Source of the DNA: Chthonomonas sp. UBA2391
Lineage (GTDB): Bacteria > Armatimonadota > Fimbriimonadia > Fimbriimonadales > Fimbriimonadaceae
DNA length: 18,546 nt
Assembly: GCA_002343825.1 (NCBI GenBank)
Contig: DDSL01000155.1
Location: 16,091-34,636, forward strand
Direction of reading: 5' to 3'
This document shows, piece after piece, positions 6,293 through 14,441 of this stretch. The stretch's first letter is position 1. Each line of letters starts with the position of its first letter. The position numbers and the translations under genes are program-made. The notes under the pieces were generated by a model, which saw only the letters and a list, made by a program, of their open reading frames with translations, ran no database searches and was not told where the DNA came from.

Positions 6293-7534
6293 ATGAAAAC
6301 CGTTCATTTTTGGATTCTATTGGGCCTGTGGGGTCTGACTCTGCTAACCGCCGGATGCACTGTTCATGAAACGGTTCGGCAGGTTGCCGAACCCGCCGTG
6401 GACGTTCGGGTCAGCGTTTTTCCCAAAGGAGTCCCTCCACTGGCCAAACATGAACCCGCGACGGGGTGCCTTTTGGGCGCCTACATCGACCTCGACCCCA
6501 GCCTGAAGCAACGGTACCGCGACTCCACGGGCCGAAATCGCAACCTGCCCGATGAGTGGGAATCGATCATCGGACGGCGGCACTCGATGTACTTCTTCTA
6601 CTTGGGGTATGGCCGACCCGCCCCGGTGGACTGGATTCGAAAACTGGCTGAAGAGGACCGGTTTGTCCACATTGCCCTGGAACCCAACGACGGGCTCGAC
6701 CAAGTTCGAGACGACGCGTACCTGCGGGGGCTAGCCCGCGACCTCTTTCGCTCCGGTGCCCGGATCTTTGTTCGATTCGGCAGCGAGGTCAATGGCCCAT
6801 GGGTGAAGTATCACGGAAACCCTATCCAATTCAAGGATAAGTTTCGGTTGATCACCAACGTCTTTCGCGAGGAGGCGCCCAACGTGGCGATGATCTACTG
6901 CCCGTATACCACGCCAATTCGGCCGATTCTTGACTATTATCCCGGCGATGAATGGGTGGATTGGGTCGGTGTGAATATGTATAACGTGACCTACTTTGAT
7001 CAAGATCCTCGCAAGCCAGCTCGTCATATTCTCCCAACCGACAAGCTTGACTACGTTTACAAAACCTTTGCCACCCGGAAGCCGATCTTCATCGCCGAAT
7101 ATGCGACGACTCACTTCTCGGCCCTAGAGAATAAGCCCGACCCAGCTTTTGCGATTCGCAACATCCGGCAACTCTATTCAAGCCTTCAGAAGAAGTATCC
7201 CCGAGTCAAGGCGATCACTTACTTCAATAGCAACAACTTGCTGGTCAAGCACCGCAAGAACAACAACTACACGCTACAGGATGAACCCTCGGTCCTGCAA
7301 GAGTATCTTAAGCAAACCGCTAGTCCGCACTGGATCCTGAAGGCCTCGCAAGTTCCTTTCATAGAAGGCGAACACTTTGTCCCCGCCGGGGAGTCTATGG
7401 GACCGATTGCAGGACCGGCAACCGTGCAAGTTCGCTCGATGGAGGGCAAGATTCTCGCGACGTTGGATCATCCCGATACGAGTCGAAAGTATCTGACATT
7501 CGACTCGGGGGAATGGATTCTCGCTCCGCGTTAG
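6293..7534 (+). CDS. GH26-like glycoside hydrolase lipoprotein
   Basis: The 413-residue protein starts at ATG 6293 after a GGGGG stretch; the frame opens earlier, at 6215, but the lipoprotein signal starts at 6293. The signal ends in LLTAGC (Cys22). The catalytic (beta/alpha)8 region shows GH26-type motifs: FVRFGSEVNGPW with the presumed acid/base Glu165, VDWVGVNMYN, and KPIFIAEYATTH with the presumed nucleophile Glu269. GH26 enzymes are beta-mannanases and related endo-hydrolases. The exact substrate cannot be told here and may be a self-made exopolysaccharide. Residues 345-413 form a small extra C-terminal part. The last four bases overlap the convergent uvrB stop. The divergent HD-GYP neighbour suggests a link to matrix or biofilm turnover. 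Confidence 0.8.
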   Translation: MKTVHFWILLGLWGLTLLTAGCTVHETVRQVAEPAVDVRVSVFPKGVPPLAKHEPATGCLLGAYIDLDPSLKQRYRDSTGRNRNLPDEWESIIGRRHSMYFFYLGYGRPAPVDWIRKLAEEDRFVHIALEPNDGLDQVRDDAYLRGLARDLFRSGARIFVRFGSEVNGPWVKYHGNPIQFKDKFRLITNVFREEAPNVAMIYCPYTTPIRPILDYYPGDEWVDWVGVNMYNVTYFDQDPRKPARHILPTDKLDYVYKTFATRKPIFIAEYATTHFSALENKPDPAFAIRNIRQLYSSLQKKYPRVKAITYFNSNNLLVKHRKNNNYTLQDEPSVLQEYLKQTASPHWILKASQVPFIEGEHFVPAGESMGPIAGPATVQVRSMEGKILATLDHPDTSRKYLTFDSGEWILAPR

Positions 7535-9633
7535 CGCTTCACTTCGAATCGCTTGGGCCGCTTTCGGGTCGTCTTTCCTTCTCCGACGCCGATGATCTGC
7601 CGCAAGCGATGGATTTCGTCTCGTACTTCGGCCGCTTTTTCGAACTCCATCGATTTCGCCAAGTCTTTCATCTCTTTCTCAAGATTGGCGATCAGTAGGG
7701 GAACATCTTCGACTCGGATCGGGAGGCCATCCTTCCCAATATTGTTTTCCGTCTCGGCATCATATTGGGCGGCGAGTTCCGCGACTTTTTCATAACCCCG
7801 AATCGTCTCTCGGACCTCTTTGGCCACGGTGCGAGGCTGCATCCCATACTGATCGTTATAGGCTTGTTGGATCTCGCGTCTGCGGTTGGTTTCGTCAATG
7901 GCCGATTGCATCGAATTGGTGACGGTATCGGCATACATAATGACCAAGCCATCCGCATTCCGAGCCGCCCGGCCGATGGTCTGAATGAGCGAAGTCTCGG
8001 ATCGCAGAAATCCTTCCTTGTCCGCGTCGAGAATCGCGACTAGGGTCACCTCGGGAAGGTCCAATCCTTCCCGAAGTAGGTTCACCCCAACCACCACATC
8101 ATAGACCCCCAGGCGCAGATCGCGAAGGATCTCGGGGCGCTCAAGCGAGTGAACCTCGCTGTGGATGTAGTTCACCTTGACATCGACATCCTTGAGATAC
8201 TTGGTGAGATCTTCCGCCATTTTCTTGGTGAGCGTCGTCACCAAAGTTCGCTCACCCCTCAAGACCCGAATCTGGATCTCGTTAATCAAGTTGTCGATTT
8301 GTCCCTTGGTGGGCCGAATATCGATGATCGGATCGACAACATAGGTCGGACGGATAATCTGCTGGGCGACTTGGTTCGTGTTCTCCTGTTCAAATGGTCC
8401 GGGGGTCGCCGATACGAACACCACTTGGGGGACCCGGGTCAAAAACTCTTCGAACTTGAGCGGACGATTATCCATCGCACTTGGCAATCGAAATCCGTAT
8501 TCGACCAAGACTCCCTTTCGCTGGCGGTCACCGTTGAACATCGCCTTGATTTGAGGCAAGGTCTGGTGCGATTCATCAATGAATACCAACGAATCCTTAG
8601 GAAGAAAGTCCAACAGTGTGTAAGGAGGATCTCCGGGTTGGCGGCCATCAAAGTAGCGTGAATAGTTTTCTATTCCGTTGCAATAACCAACCTCGCGCAT
8701 CATCTCCAGGTCGAAATCGACGCGCTGCCGAAGTCGTTGCGCTTCCAAGAGTTTCCCTTGTTGCACAAAGGAGTTGTATTGATCTTCGGCTTCTTGTTCT
8801 ATCTGGCCGATCACGGCGTCGAGTCGTTCGAAGGGAGTGACGTAATGCGTTGCGGGGAAAACCGAACACTTGGAAGGTTCGTCGATGACTTCTCGAGTCA
8901 GTGGGTCGACGATGCGGATGCGCTCAATGGTATCGCCAAAGAACTCGACTCTCGTCACGAGCTCTTCGTCTTTCGGCTGGATCTCCAGCAAATCCCCCTT
9001 CACCCGAAAAGTTCCGCGCTGCAATACCAGATCGTTTCGCGTGAATTGCATTTGGACCAATCGAGTCAAGACTTCATCCAGATTGAACTCGACACCAGTT
9101 TCAAAGGTCACAACCCCTTCGGCATAGGTGTCGGGCGAACCAAGACCGTAAATGCAACTGACGCTCGCCACAATTACGACATCTCGTCTCTGCAATAGCG
9201 ATTGGGTAGCCGCGTGTCGAAGGCGCTCAATCTCTTCGTTGACACTGGAATCCTTTTCGATGTAGAGATCGGACCCCGGCACATAAGCTTCTGGCTGGTA
9301 GTAGTCGTAATAGCTGATGAAGTACTGAACCGAGTTCTCAGGGAAGAAGGCCCGGAACTCCTGGCAAAGTTGCGCGGCTAGGGTCTTGTTGTGGGCGATG
9401 ATCAGCGCTGGACGTTGGGCGCGCGCGATAACGCTCGCCATCGTAAAGGTCTTCCCCGTCCCCGTGGCGCCGAGCAACGTTTGGAACCGATATCCGCTTT
9501 CGATTCCATCCAAGAGCGTGGCGATCGCGGTTCCCTGATCCCCTTTCGGTTCGAATGCGCCGCTGATCTGAAAGGGGGAGTCATATTGAACGATCATCTC
9601 TGAACTCTTTACCCGCATCTTCTCCAGATTCAC
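7531..9633 (-). CDS. uvrB: Excinuclease ABC subunit UvrB
   Basis: The 700-residue protein has full UvrB architecture. Walker A is LLGATGTGKTF (about 53-63). The damage-probing beta-hairpin region carries YYDYYQPEAYVPG, the DEAD-like box is VFIDESHQ, and VFVSATPGP, VVGVNLLREGLDLPEV and QTIGRAARN helicase motifs follow. A C-terminal UVR domain (NLEKEMKDLAKSMEFEKAAEVRDEI) binds UvrC. UvrB is the damage-verification helicase of nucleotide excision repair. The GTG at 9633 gives the longest form. In-frame ATGs at 9618 (GGAG just upstream but close) and 9597 (the best match to usual UvrB N termini, MIVQYDSPFQI) are alternatives. It is convergent with the GH26-like gene and overlaps its end by four bases. 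Two AAGAAC repeats sit just upstream. Confidence 0.98.
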   Translation of the reverse strand: MNLEKMRVKSSEMIVQYDSPFQISGAFEPKGDQGTAIATLLDGIESGYRFQTLLGATGTGKTFTMASVIARAQRPALIIAHNKTLAAQLCQEFRAFFPENSVQYFISYYDYYQPEAYVPGSDLYIEKDSSVNEEIERLRHAATQSLLQRRDVVIVASVSCIYGLGSPDTYAEGVVTFETGVEFNLDEVLTRLVQMQFTRNDLVLQRGTFRVKGDLLEIQPKDEELVTRVEFFGDTIERIRIVDPLTREVIDEPSKCSVFPATHYVTPFERLDAVIGQIEQEAEDQYNSFVQQGKLLEAQRLRQRVDFDLEMMREVGYCNGIENYSRYFDGRQPGDPPYTLLDFLPKDSLVFIDESHQTLPQIKAMFNGDRQRKGVLVEYGFRLPSAMDNRPLKFEEFLTRVPQVVFVSATPGPFEQENTNQVAQQIIRPTYVVDPIIDIRPTKGQIDNLINEIQIRVLRGERTLVTTLTKKMAEDLTKYLKDVDVKVNYIHSEVHSLERPEILRDLRLGVYDVVVGVNLLREGLDLPEVTLVAILDADKEGFLRSETSLIQTIGRAARNADGLVIMYADTVTNSMQSAIDETNRRREIQQAYNDQYGMQPRTVAKEVRETIRGYEKVAELAAQYDAETENNIGKDGLPIRVEDVPLLIANLEKEMKDLAKSMEFEKAAEVRDEIHRLRQIIGVGEGKTTRKRPKRFEVKR

Positions 9634-9640
9634 ACCCGAG

Positions 9641-9655
9641 AAGAACGGGAAGAAC
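9641..9655. promoter_or_regulatory. Direct repeat upstream of uvrB, possible operator
   Basis: AAGAAC occurs at 9641-9646 and again at 9650-9655 with a nine-base period, 8-22 bases upstream of the longest uvrB start. On the uvrB strand it reads GTTCTT twice. The spacing (GTTC-N5-GTTC) is close to, but not the same as, the alphaproteobacterial LexA box (GTTC-N7-GTTC). SOS control of uvrB is common, but this assignment is speculative. Confidence 0.2.
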
Positions 9656-9744
9656 CTGGCAATCTTAGAGAATTGTCACGAATCTTGCTTCGCTTGACCA
9701 CAAAAGCGCCTCGATCCATGGCATGAACTCCATGGAGTCCTACG

Positions 9745-10905
9745 ATGAATCGAGCCTCTTTCGTCTTGCTGTTTCCATTGATGACCGCCTGGGTATCGGC
9801 CCAGAATGCGGAGCAGATCTACAAATCGGCCAGCAAATCGGTCATGACGCTGTACGTCCACGACTCCAAGGGCCGCGTCATCGGAAATGGAACCGCCTTT
9901 CTGGTCGATGCTAATGGCATCGCGGTCACGGCCTATCACGTTCTGGAGGGAGCTCAAGCCGCAACGGTCAAGTTTGCCGATGGAAAGTCCTACCGGGTAC
10001 TCGGGGTGATCGATGCCAACCCGGGCCAAGATATTGCCGTCATCCGAATCGACCACAAAGGCCGCCCGGCCCTGCGCGTGAATCGCCAAGTCCCCGAAAT
10101 CGGAGCCCAGACCTTTGTGATTGGTGCGCCGAAGGGGTTGGAATTTAGTATTTCGCAAGGAATCGTCAACCAAGTGCGCAGGCAAGAGGGGCTACAGGTC
10201 ATCCAGTTTTCGGCCCCGGTCAGCCCGGGCAATAGCGGGAGTCCATTGCTGAATCAACGCGGAGAGGCGGTCGGGGTCGTCAGCTATCAACTGAATGACG
10301 GCCAGAACCTAAACTTTGCGGTGCCGAGCCACTACGTCTGGGCGCTTGACTTCCGCGCCCCGATTCAAAAGCTTCCGCTCAAAGGAACGTCGGCCCCAGT
10401 GGCCTCGACGCCCGCGACCCAGGGTCCGTGGAAGCGATACAGCTTCCAAGATACGGGCTTGGATTTCAGTCTGCCGATGGCTCCGGAATGGGGCAGCAGC
10501 AAGCTAGAACCGGATATCGCCCAGATCGCCAAGCGGTTCCGGTCGGCCTCGGCCGAAGCCGATGGGCTGTTTGTTTCCTTCACGTTTTTTGATTTCAAGC
10601 CCGGGCAGTGCCCCAAGACTCGCCTGGTCGCCGACGAGGTTCTCAACGAGCGAACTAGGGCTCTCGAGTCCGAGGGAGTGAAAGTCGGCAAAGGACCCTC
10701 GCTGGTCACAGCCCAGGTCCGTGGAGCCGACGAGGCCCACGCCATCGTGAACGATTTGGAAGTCGAAGGTGTTCCTCTGGTGGAGACCACGGTGATCTTC
10801 CGCAAGGGCAACCGGCTGTGGATGGTCCTCATCAGCTTCGCCGCTTCGGACGAATCAGGACCGAAGCAGTTGAAGCGGATTTTGGACTCTCTGACCGTTG
10901 GGTAA
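9745..10905 (+). CDS. Secreted trypsin-like (S1C/HtrA-type) serine protease without PDZ domain
   Basis: The 386-residue protein starts at ATG 9745, preceded by GGAG seven bases upstream. A signal peptide (MNRASFVLLFPLMTAWVSA) is probably cut before Gln20. The chymotrypsin-fold domain has His65 in VTAYHVLEG, Asp96 in GQDIAVIRID and Ser165 in PGNSGSPLL, so it should be active in the periplasm or outside the cell. HtrA proteins normally follow this with one or two PDZ domains. Here a Thr/Pro/Ala linker (about 212-228) leads instead to about 155 residues (YSFQDTGLDFSLPMAPEWG to the end) resembling PsbP/Mog1-like folds. That C-terminal assignment is tentative. It stands alone, divergent from uvrB and convergent with the GIY-YIG gene. 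Confidence 0.9.
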   Translation: MNRASFVLLFPLMTAWVSAQNAEQIYKSASKSVMTLYVHDSKGRVIGNGTAFLVDANGIAVTAYHVLEGAQAATVKFADGKSYRVLGVIDANPGQDIAVIRIDHKGRPALRVNRQVPEIGAQTFVIGAPKGLEFSISQGIVNQVRRQEGLQVIQFSAPVSPGNSGSPLLNQRGEAVGVVSYQLNDGQNLNFAVPSHYVWALDFRAPIQKLPLKGTSAPVASTPATQGPWKRYSFQDTGLDFSLPMAPEWGSSKLEPDIAQIAKRFRSASAEADGLFVSFTFFDFKPGQCPKTRLVADEVLNERTRALESEGVKVGKGPSLVTAQVRGADEAHAIVNDLEVEGVPLVETTVIFRKGNRLWMVLISFAASDESGPKQLKRILDSLTVG

Positions 10906-10924
10906 CGCTGACTGGGTCGGCGTG

Positions 10925-11311
10925 CTAGTTGCGATCGGCCCAGGGACTCGCGGTTGTCGGCTGGGCTTCGTACCAAGGGGCCGCGAGGTCTGAATCCAAC
11001 ACCGCATGGGAGACGAGCGGTTCCCAAACTCCCAAGCTCAGGTCTCTCAACTCGGGATTGAGTCTGCGGGCGACCGCCAAGCGACTCCGCCTCGAAAACC
11101 GGACAAGAGTCTTCTCGAGTGCCAACGCCCAGTCAAGCCGGGGCAAATGGCTAAAGAAGATGAGCTTCTCCACCGGGAGGCTCCAACCGGGAGGTGTCTC
11201 GGACCCATTCCGGTAGCGCTGCATCTGATTGCGGAGGTTTCGTGTCACCCCCACATGAACTTCGCCGGCCACGTTGGTGACCATGAATACGGTAATCGTC
11301 TGGAACTTCAT
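10925..11311 (-). CDS. Divergent GIY-YIG nuclease-fold protein
   Basis: The 128-residue protein has an ATG at 11311 with a strong GAGGAGGG ribosome binding site on the minus strand (11316-11323). Residues 8-35 (VFMVTNVAGEVHVGVTRNL, then a QMQRYRNG helix) follow the GIY-YIG pattern seen in UPF0213-type proteins. LEKTLVRFSRRSRLAVARRLNPELRDL (66-91) matches the family's glutamate helix (Glu66) and NP motif. The two hallmark tyrosines are replaced (F/V in the GIY position, His19 in the YIG position), and the helix residue after VGVT is R-N-L-R. Catalysis is therefore uncertain. GIY-YIG proteins cut DNA in repair, recombination or mobile elements, and small free-standing ones mostly lack known roles. 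It is downstream of the TauE gene on the same strand with an 88-base gap. Confidence 0.7.
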   Translation of the reverse strand: MKFQTITVFMVTNVAGEVHVGVTRNLRNQMQRYRNGSETPPGWSLPVEKLIFFSHLPRLDWALALEKTLVRFSRRSRLAVARRLNPELRDLSLGVWEPLVSHAVLDSDLAAPWYEAQPTTASPWADRN

Positions 11312-11399
11312 CGTTCCCTCCTCGCTTCAGCTTTGATAGTCGTAGTTTACGTCGATTCCTGGGATTTGTATCGGGTTTGCGGCAAAAATCTCTAGGAGT

Positions 11400-11765
11400 T
11401 CAACCCATTTTCCCAGTGACCATCAATAATCCGACGACGATCAGCAGAATCCCAAAGCCTCGGCTAAGCGCCTCACTACTCACGGAAATCGCGAACTTGC
11501 TGCCGGAATAGGCGGCACCGAGGTAGCCGAGGGCGATGCACCCGGCATATCGCAAGTCGATGTTCCCCGATTTGTGATAGTTGAGAACGGCGAAGATCCC
11601 CACCGGTGCGAGGAGCGAGGCAAGCGAGGTTCCATTGGCCTTTTGCTGTGTAAACCCAAAAGCGGCGATGAGAGCAGGAACGATGATGATTCCCCCACCA
11701 ATCCCAAAGATTCCACTACTAAGCCCCGCGACCGCGCCGAGCACCAAACAAAAGAGTAACGCCAT
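11400..11765 (-). CDS. TauE/SafE family transporter, half-size
   Basis: The 121-residue membrane protein has about four hydrophobic segments. The N terminus (GAVAGLSSGIFGIGGGIIIVPAL) is the signature of the TauE/SafE (DUF81) family, associated with export of sulfite or organosulfonates. Family members are usually about 240-270 residues with two homologous halves. This one corresponds to a single half and would need to pair with itself or another half. No second half is encoded beside it. The ATG at 11765 is followed directly by the first membrane helix. It is divergent from the dCMP deaminase gene, 42 bases away. Confidence 0.85.
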   Translation of the reverse strand: MALLFCLVLGAVAGLSSGIFGIGGGIIIVPALIAAFGFTQQKANGTSLASLLAPVGIFAVLNYHKSGNIDLRYAGCIALGYLGAAYSGSKFAISVSSEALSRGFGILLIVVGLLMVTGKMG

Positions 11766-11807
11766 TCCCGCGTTCTACCCGCGCCCGTCATAATCAGGGG
11801 AGAAGCC

Positions 11808-12287
11808 GTGATCGATCAACGCCCCGCCTGGGACACCTACTTTATGCAGATCGCCCACCTGGTCAAAACCCGGGCGACCTGTCGGCGTCGCGAGGTGGGT
11901 GCCGTGATCGTGCGCGACCGTCGGATCTTGGCTACCGGCTATAACGGCGCCCCGCGAGGGCTCTCCCACTGCCCGGCCGATGGTCCCGAGCATGATTGGC
12001 CCGATGGCTGCATGCGGGCCGGGCACTGCATCCGGTCGCTTCATGCCGAGCAGAATGCCCTTCTTCAGGCGGCGATGATCGGGATCCCTTGCCAAGGGGC
12101 GAGCATTTATGTCACGTGCCAACCCTGCAACACGTGCGCCAAGATGATCATCAATGCAGGAATCGAAAAAGTGACTTATGAGGGCGACTATCCCGACGCT
12201 TTTGCGCTCCAGTTGTTCAAGGAAGCTGGTCTAGAATTGTATCGACTGACAGATGGTCAGGTCGAACGCTTGGGGAGCGACGGGTGA
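11808..12287 (+). CDS. dCMP/cytidine deaminase family protein (ComEB-like dCMP deaminase)
   Basis: The 159-residue protein has a GTG start at 11808 and AGGGGAG seven bases upstream. The zinc centre is His79-Ala-Glu81 in RSLHAEQNALLQAA and Cys107/Cys110 in TCQPCNTC, the classic HAE...PCxxC of nucleotide deaminases. The N-terminal DTYFMQIAHLVKTRATCRRREVGAV and the TGYNGAPRG stretch are typical of dCMP deaminase. It converts dCMP to dUMP, feeding thymidylate synthesis. The Cys- and His-rich stretch 55-74 (HCPADG...DGCMRAGHC) resembles the extra zinc site of dCMP deaminases. The stop overlaps the WecA-like start as GTGA, so it leads the downstream operon. Confidence 0.92.
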   Translation: MIDQRPAWDTYFMQIAHLVKTRATCRRREVGAVIVRDRRILATGYNGAPRGLSHCPADGPEHDWPDGCMRAGHCIRSLHAEQNALLQAAMIGIPCQGASIYVTCQPCNTCAKMIINAGIEKVTYEGDYPDAFALQLFKEAGLELYRLTDGQVERLGSDG

Positions 12288-13315
12288 CCTGGCTTCTCAT
12301 GAATGCCGAGGCGAGCCGGCCTCTGGCCGGATTCCGCTATCCCTTACTCGCCTTTGCCGTGGCTCTCGCCGTGACTTGGCTTCTCACCCCTTGGGTCCGA
12401 AAGCTGGCCTTTGCCAAGGGAGCGGTGGATGACCCCAAGCGGGATGACCGACGCATCCACAAGGAACCTCTCCCCCGATGGGGCGGAATCGCGATCTATG
12501 CCGGGTTGGTCGTTGCGTTGCTTGCGGTGCTGCCTTTTGCCTATCCGAACAAACCGTTTCCGCCGTATCTCATCGGACTTCTTTTGGTCTCAGGATTGCT
12601 AGTGGTCATCGGCGCACTGGACGATTTGTTCCAGTACAGTGCAAAAATCCAGGCGCTTTTGTTGCTGCTGGCGGGCATTGTGGTCCAATTTGCCTTCGAC
12701 AACGTCGGGCGGATCCAGATCAATACGTTCGGCGTTCCCTTCTCCGACGGCGCGTATCTTGACGTCCGCGTTCTTTGGCTAGCGGTACCGATCACGGCGA
12801 TCTACATTTTTGTCATTACGAAGACGATGGACACGATCGACGGCGTGGATGGCCTCGCGGCCGGGATCGCGACGATCAGCGCATCAACCTTGTGCGTGAT
12901 CGCCGGATATGGCGAACAACCCCGCGTAGCCCTCATCGCAGCCGCAATCGCGGGGGCCGCTATGGGGTTTCTGCGGCACAACTACAACCCGGCCAAGATC
13001 ATCATGGGGACGGGGGGGGCCTATTTGCTCGGGTTCACCCTCGCCTGCCTGAGCATCGTCGGCGCGATGAAGACCGCGGCGGCGGTCGCTCTCGTGATCC
13101 CGATCCTCGTCTTTGGAGTCCCCATTCTCGACGCGATCTTTGTGGTTACCCGTCGCCTCCTCAGCGGCTCGCCCATCACCCAAGCCGACAAGCGGCATGT
13201 CCACCATACGCTTTTGCAACAAGGCCTCTCCCAGCGCCAAACTGTTTGGGTGATGTATGCCATCGCCGCCGCCTTGTGCGGAATGCTGCTCCTGGTGGTG
13301 CTGAGAAGTGGCTAG
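12284..13315 (+). CDS. WecA/TagO-like undecaprenyl-phosphate GlcNAc-1-phosphate transferase
   Basis: The 343-residue multi-pass membrane protein (about ten helices) is of the MraY/WecA/TagO family. It moves a sugar-1-phosphate from a UDP-sugar to undecaprenyl phosphate and starts glycan building on the inner membrane face. Motifs are RRIHKEPLPRWGGIAI (57-71), ALDDLFQ (Asp113/Asp114), KTMDTIDGVDGLAAG (180-194), HNYNPAKIIMG (232-242) and DKRHVHH (302-308). One conserved position is abnormal: the usual MGDxGA loop reads MGTGGA, with Thr243 in place of Asp. The change lies next to an eight-G run. It overlaps wecB by eight bases and the deaminase gene by four. Substrate preference (GlcNAc or another HexNAc) is inferred from the wecB neighbour. 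Confidence 0.92.
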   Translation: MTWLLMNAEASRPLAGFRYPLLAFAVALAVTWLLTPWVRKLAFAKGAVDDPKRDDRRIHKEPLPRWGGIAIYAGLVVALLAVLPFAYPNKPFPPYLIGLLLVSGLLVVIGALDDLFQYSAKIQALLLLLAGIVVQFAFDNVGRIQINTFGVPFSDGAYLDVRVLWLAVPITAIYIFVITKTMDTIDGVDGLAAGIATISASTLCVIAGYGEQPRVALIAAAIAGAAMGFLRHNYNPAKIIMGTGGAYLLGFTLACLSIVGAMKTAAAVALVIPILVFGVPILDAIFVVTRRLLSGSPITQADKRHVHHTLLQQGLSQRQTVWVMYAIAAALCGMLLLVVLRSG

Positions 13316-14441
13316 GCCCAAGATCGCCTTCGTCATCGGCACCCGTCCGGACGCCATCAAGTCCGCCCCGGTCATTCTCGAATTTCAGCGGTACCCCGAG
13401 CTGTGCCAAGTCCAGGTCCTTTCCACCGGCCAGCACCGCGAGATGCTGAACCAGGTCCTGGAGGTTTTTGGTATCAATCCTGATATCAATCTCGACATCA
13501 TGACTTCTGGACAGAGTTTGACCACTCTTTCTAGCCGGATCTTGCAAGGCCTGGGGGATGCGATGGAAGAACTGAAACCGGACTATCTGATGGCCCAAGG
13601 CGATACCACCACCACTTTCATGGCCGGGCTAGCCTCCTTCTATCGCCAGATTCCCTTTGGCCATATCGAGGCAGGATTGCGGACCGACACGATCTGGAAT
13701 CCCTTCCCTGAGGAATTCAATCGTCGCGCCGTCGGCCTGTTTGCGGCGCACCACTTCGCTCCGACCCAAGAATCAGCCCAGGCCTTGCTCGCGGAGCGCA
13801 TCCCCGCCGAGACCGTCTTCGTCACCGGCAACTCGGGCATCGACGCGGTTCAGGCCGTTGCCGCGAAATCGAGTCGGGAATGGTTTCCCGAAATCGATGG
13901 GCGAATCGTCCTGCTCACAACCCACCGCCGCGAGAACTGGGGCGAACCACAGCGGCGGATTGCCAATGCTGCGCACCGGCTGGTGCAGACCCATGAGGAC
14001 ATTCATCTGGTCGTGCCGATGCACCTGAACCCAGACGTGCGGGCCACTTTGCGAGAGGTGCTTGATGGTCACGACCGGATCCACCTGATCGAGCCGCCGG
14101 ACTACCTGGACTTTGTTCCTCTGATGCGCCGAGCAAATCTCATCCTAACCGACAGCGGCGGAATCCAAGAAGAAGCCCCCAGCTTTGGCAAGCCCGTTCT
14201 GATTCTCCGCGACACCACCGAGCGGCCAGAGGGCGTCTCCGCTGGAGTTGCCAAGCTCATTGGCACCGAAGAAGACAGGATTTTCGACGAAGCTACACTC
14301 TTGCTAGCGAATACTCTCAATTATGAGATCATGGCTCAGGCACGGAGTCCCTATGGAGACGGGCGGACCAGCCAGCGGATTCGGTATCTTGTCCTGCGCG
14401 CGCTCGGACTAGAGTCGCCCCCCGAACCCCTATGGATCTGA
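13308..14441 (+). CDS. wecB: UDP-N-acetylglucosamine 2-epimerase (non-hydrolysing)
   Basis: The 377-residue protein has a GTG start at 13308, overlapping the WecA-like gene by eight bases. Signature stretches are FVIGTRPDAIKSAPV (8-22; most relatives have E where Asp15 is), QGDTTTT (Asp99), GHIEAGLRT (Glu121), FPEEFNRR, TTHRRENWG (His206, Arg207) and TDSGGIQEEAPSFGKPVL. It has the length and order of WecB/MnaA. It interconverts UDP-GlcNAc and UDP-ManNAc for surface polysaccharide synthesis. The end overlaps the undecaprenyl-diphosphatase start by ten bases. Confidence 0.95.
   Translation: MARPKIAFVIGTRPDAIKSAPVILEFQRYPELCQVQVLSTGQHREMLNQVLEVFGINPDINLDIMTSGQSLTTLSSRILQGLGDAMEELKPDYLMAQGDTTTTFMAGLASFYRQIPFGHIEAGLRTDTIWNPFPEEFNRRAVGLFAAHHFAPTQESAQALLAERIPAETVFVTGNSGIDAVQAVAAKSSREWFPEIDGRIVLLTTHRRENWGEPQRRIANAAHRLVQTHEDIHLVVPMHLNPDVRATLREVLDGHDRIHLIEPPDYLDFVPLMRRANLILTDSGGIQEEAPSFGKPVLILRDTTERPEGVSAGVAKLIGTEEDRIFDEATLLLANTLNYEIMAQARSPYGDGRTSQRIRYLVLRALGLESPPEPLWI

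Noticed and set aside
10365..11027. Minus-strand open frame of 220 codons over the trypsin-like protease gene
   Set aside because: It is antisense to a clear protease gene and partly overlaps the GIY-YIG gene. There is no family signature.
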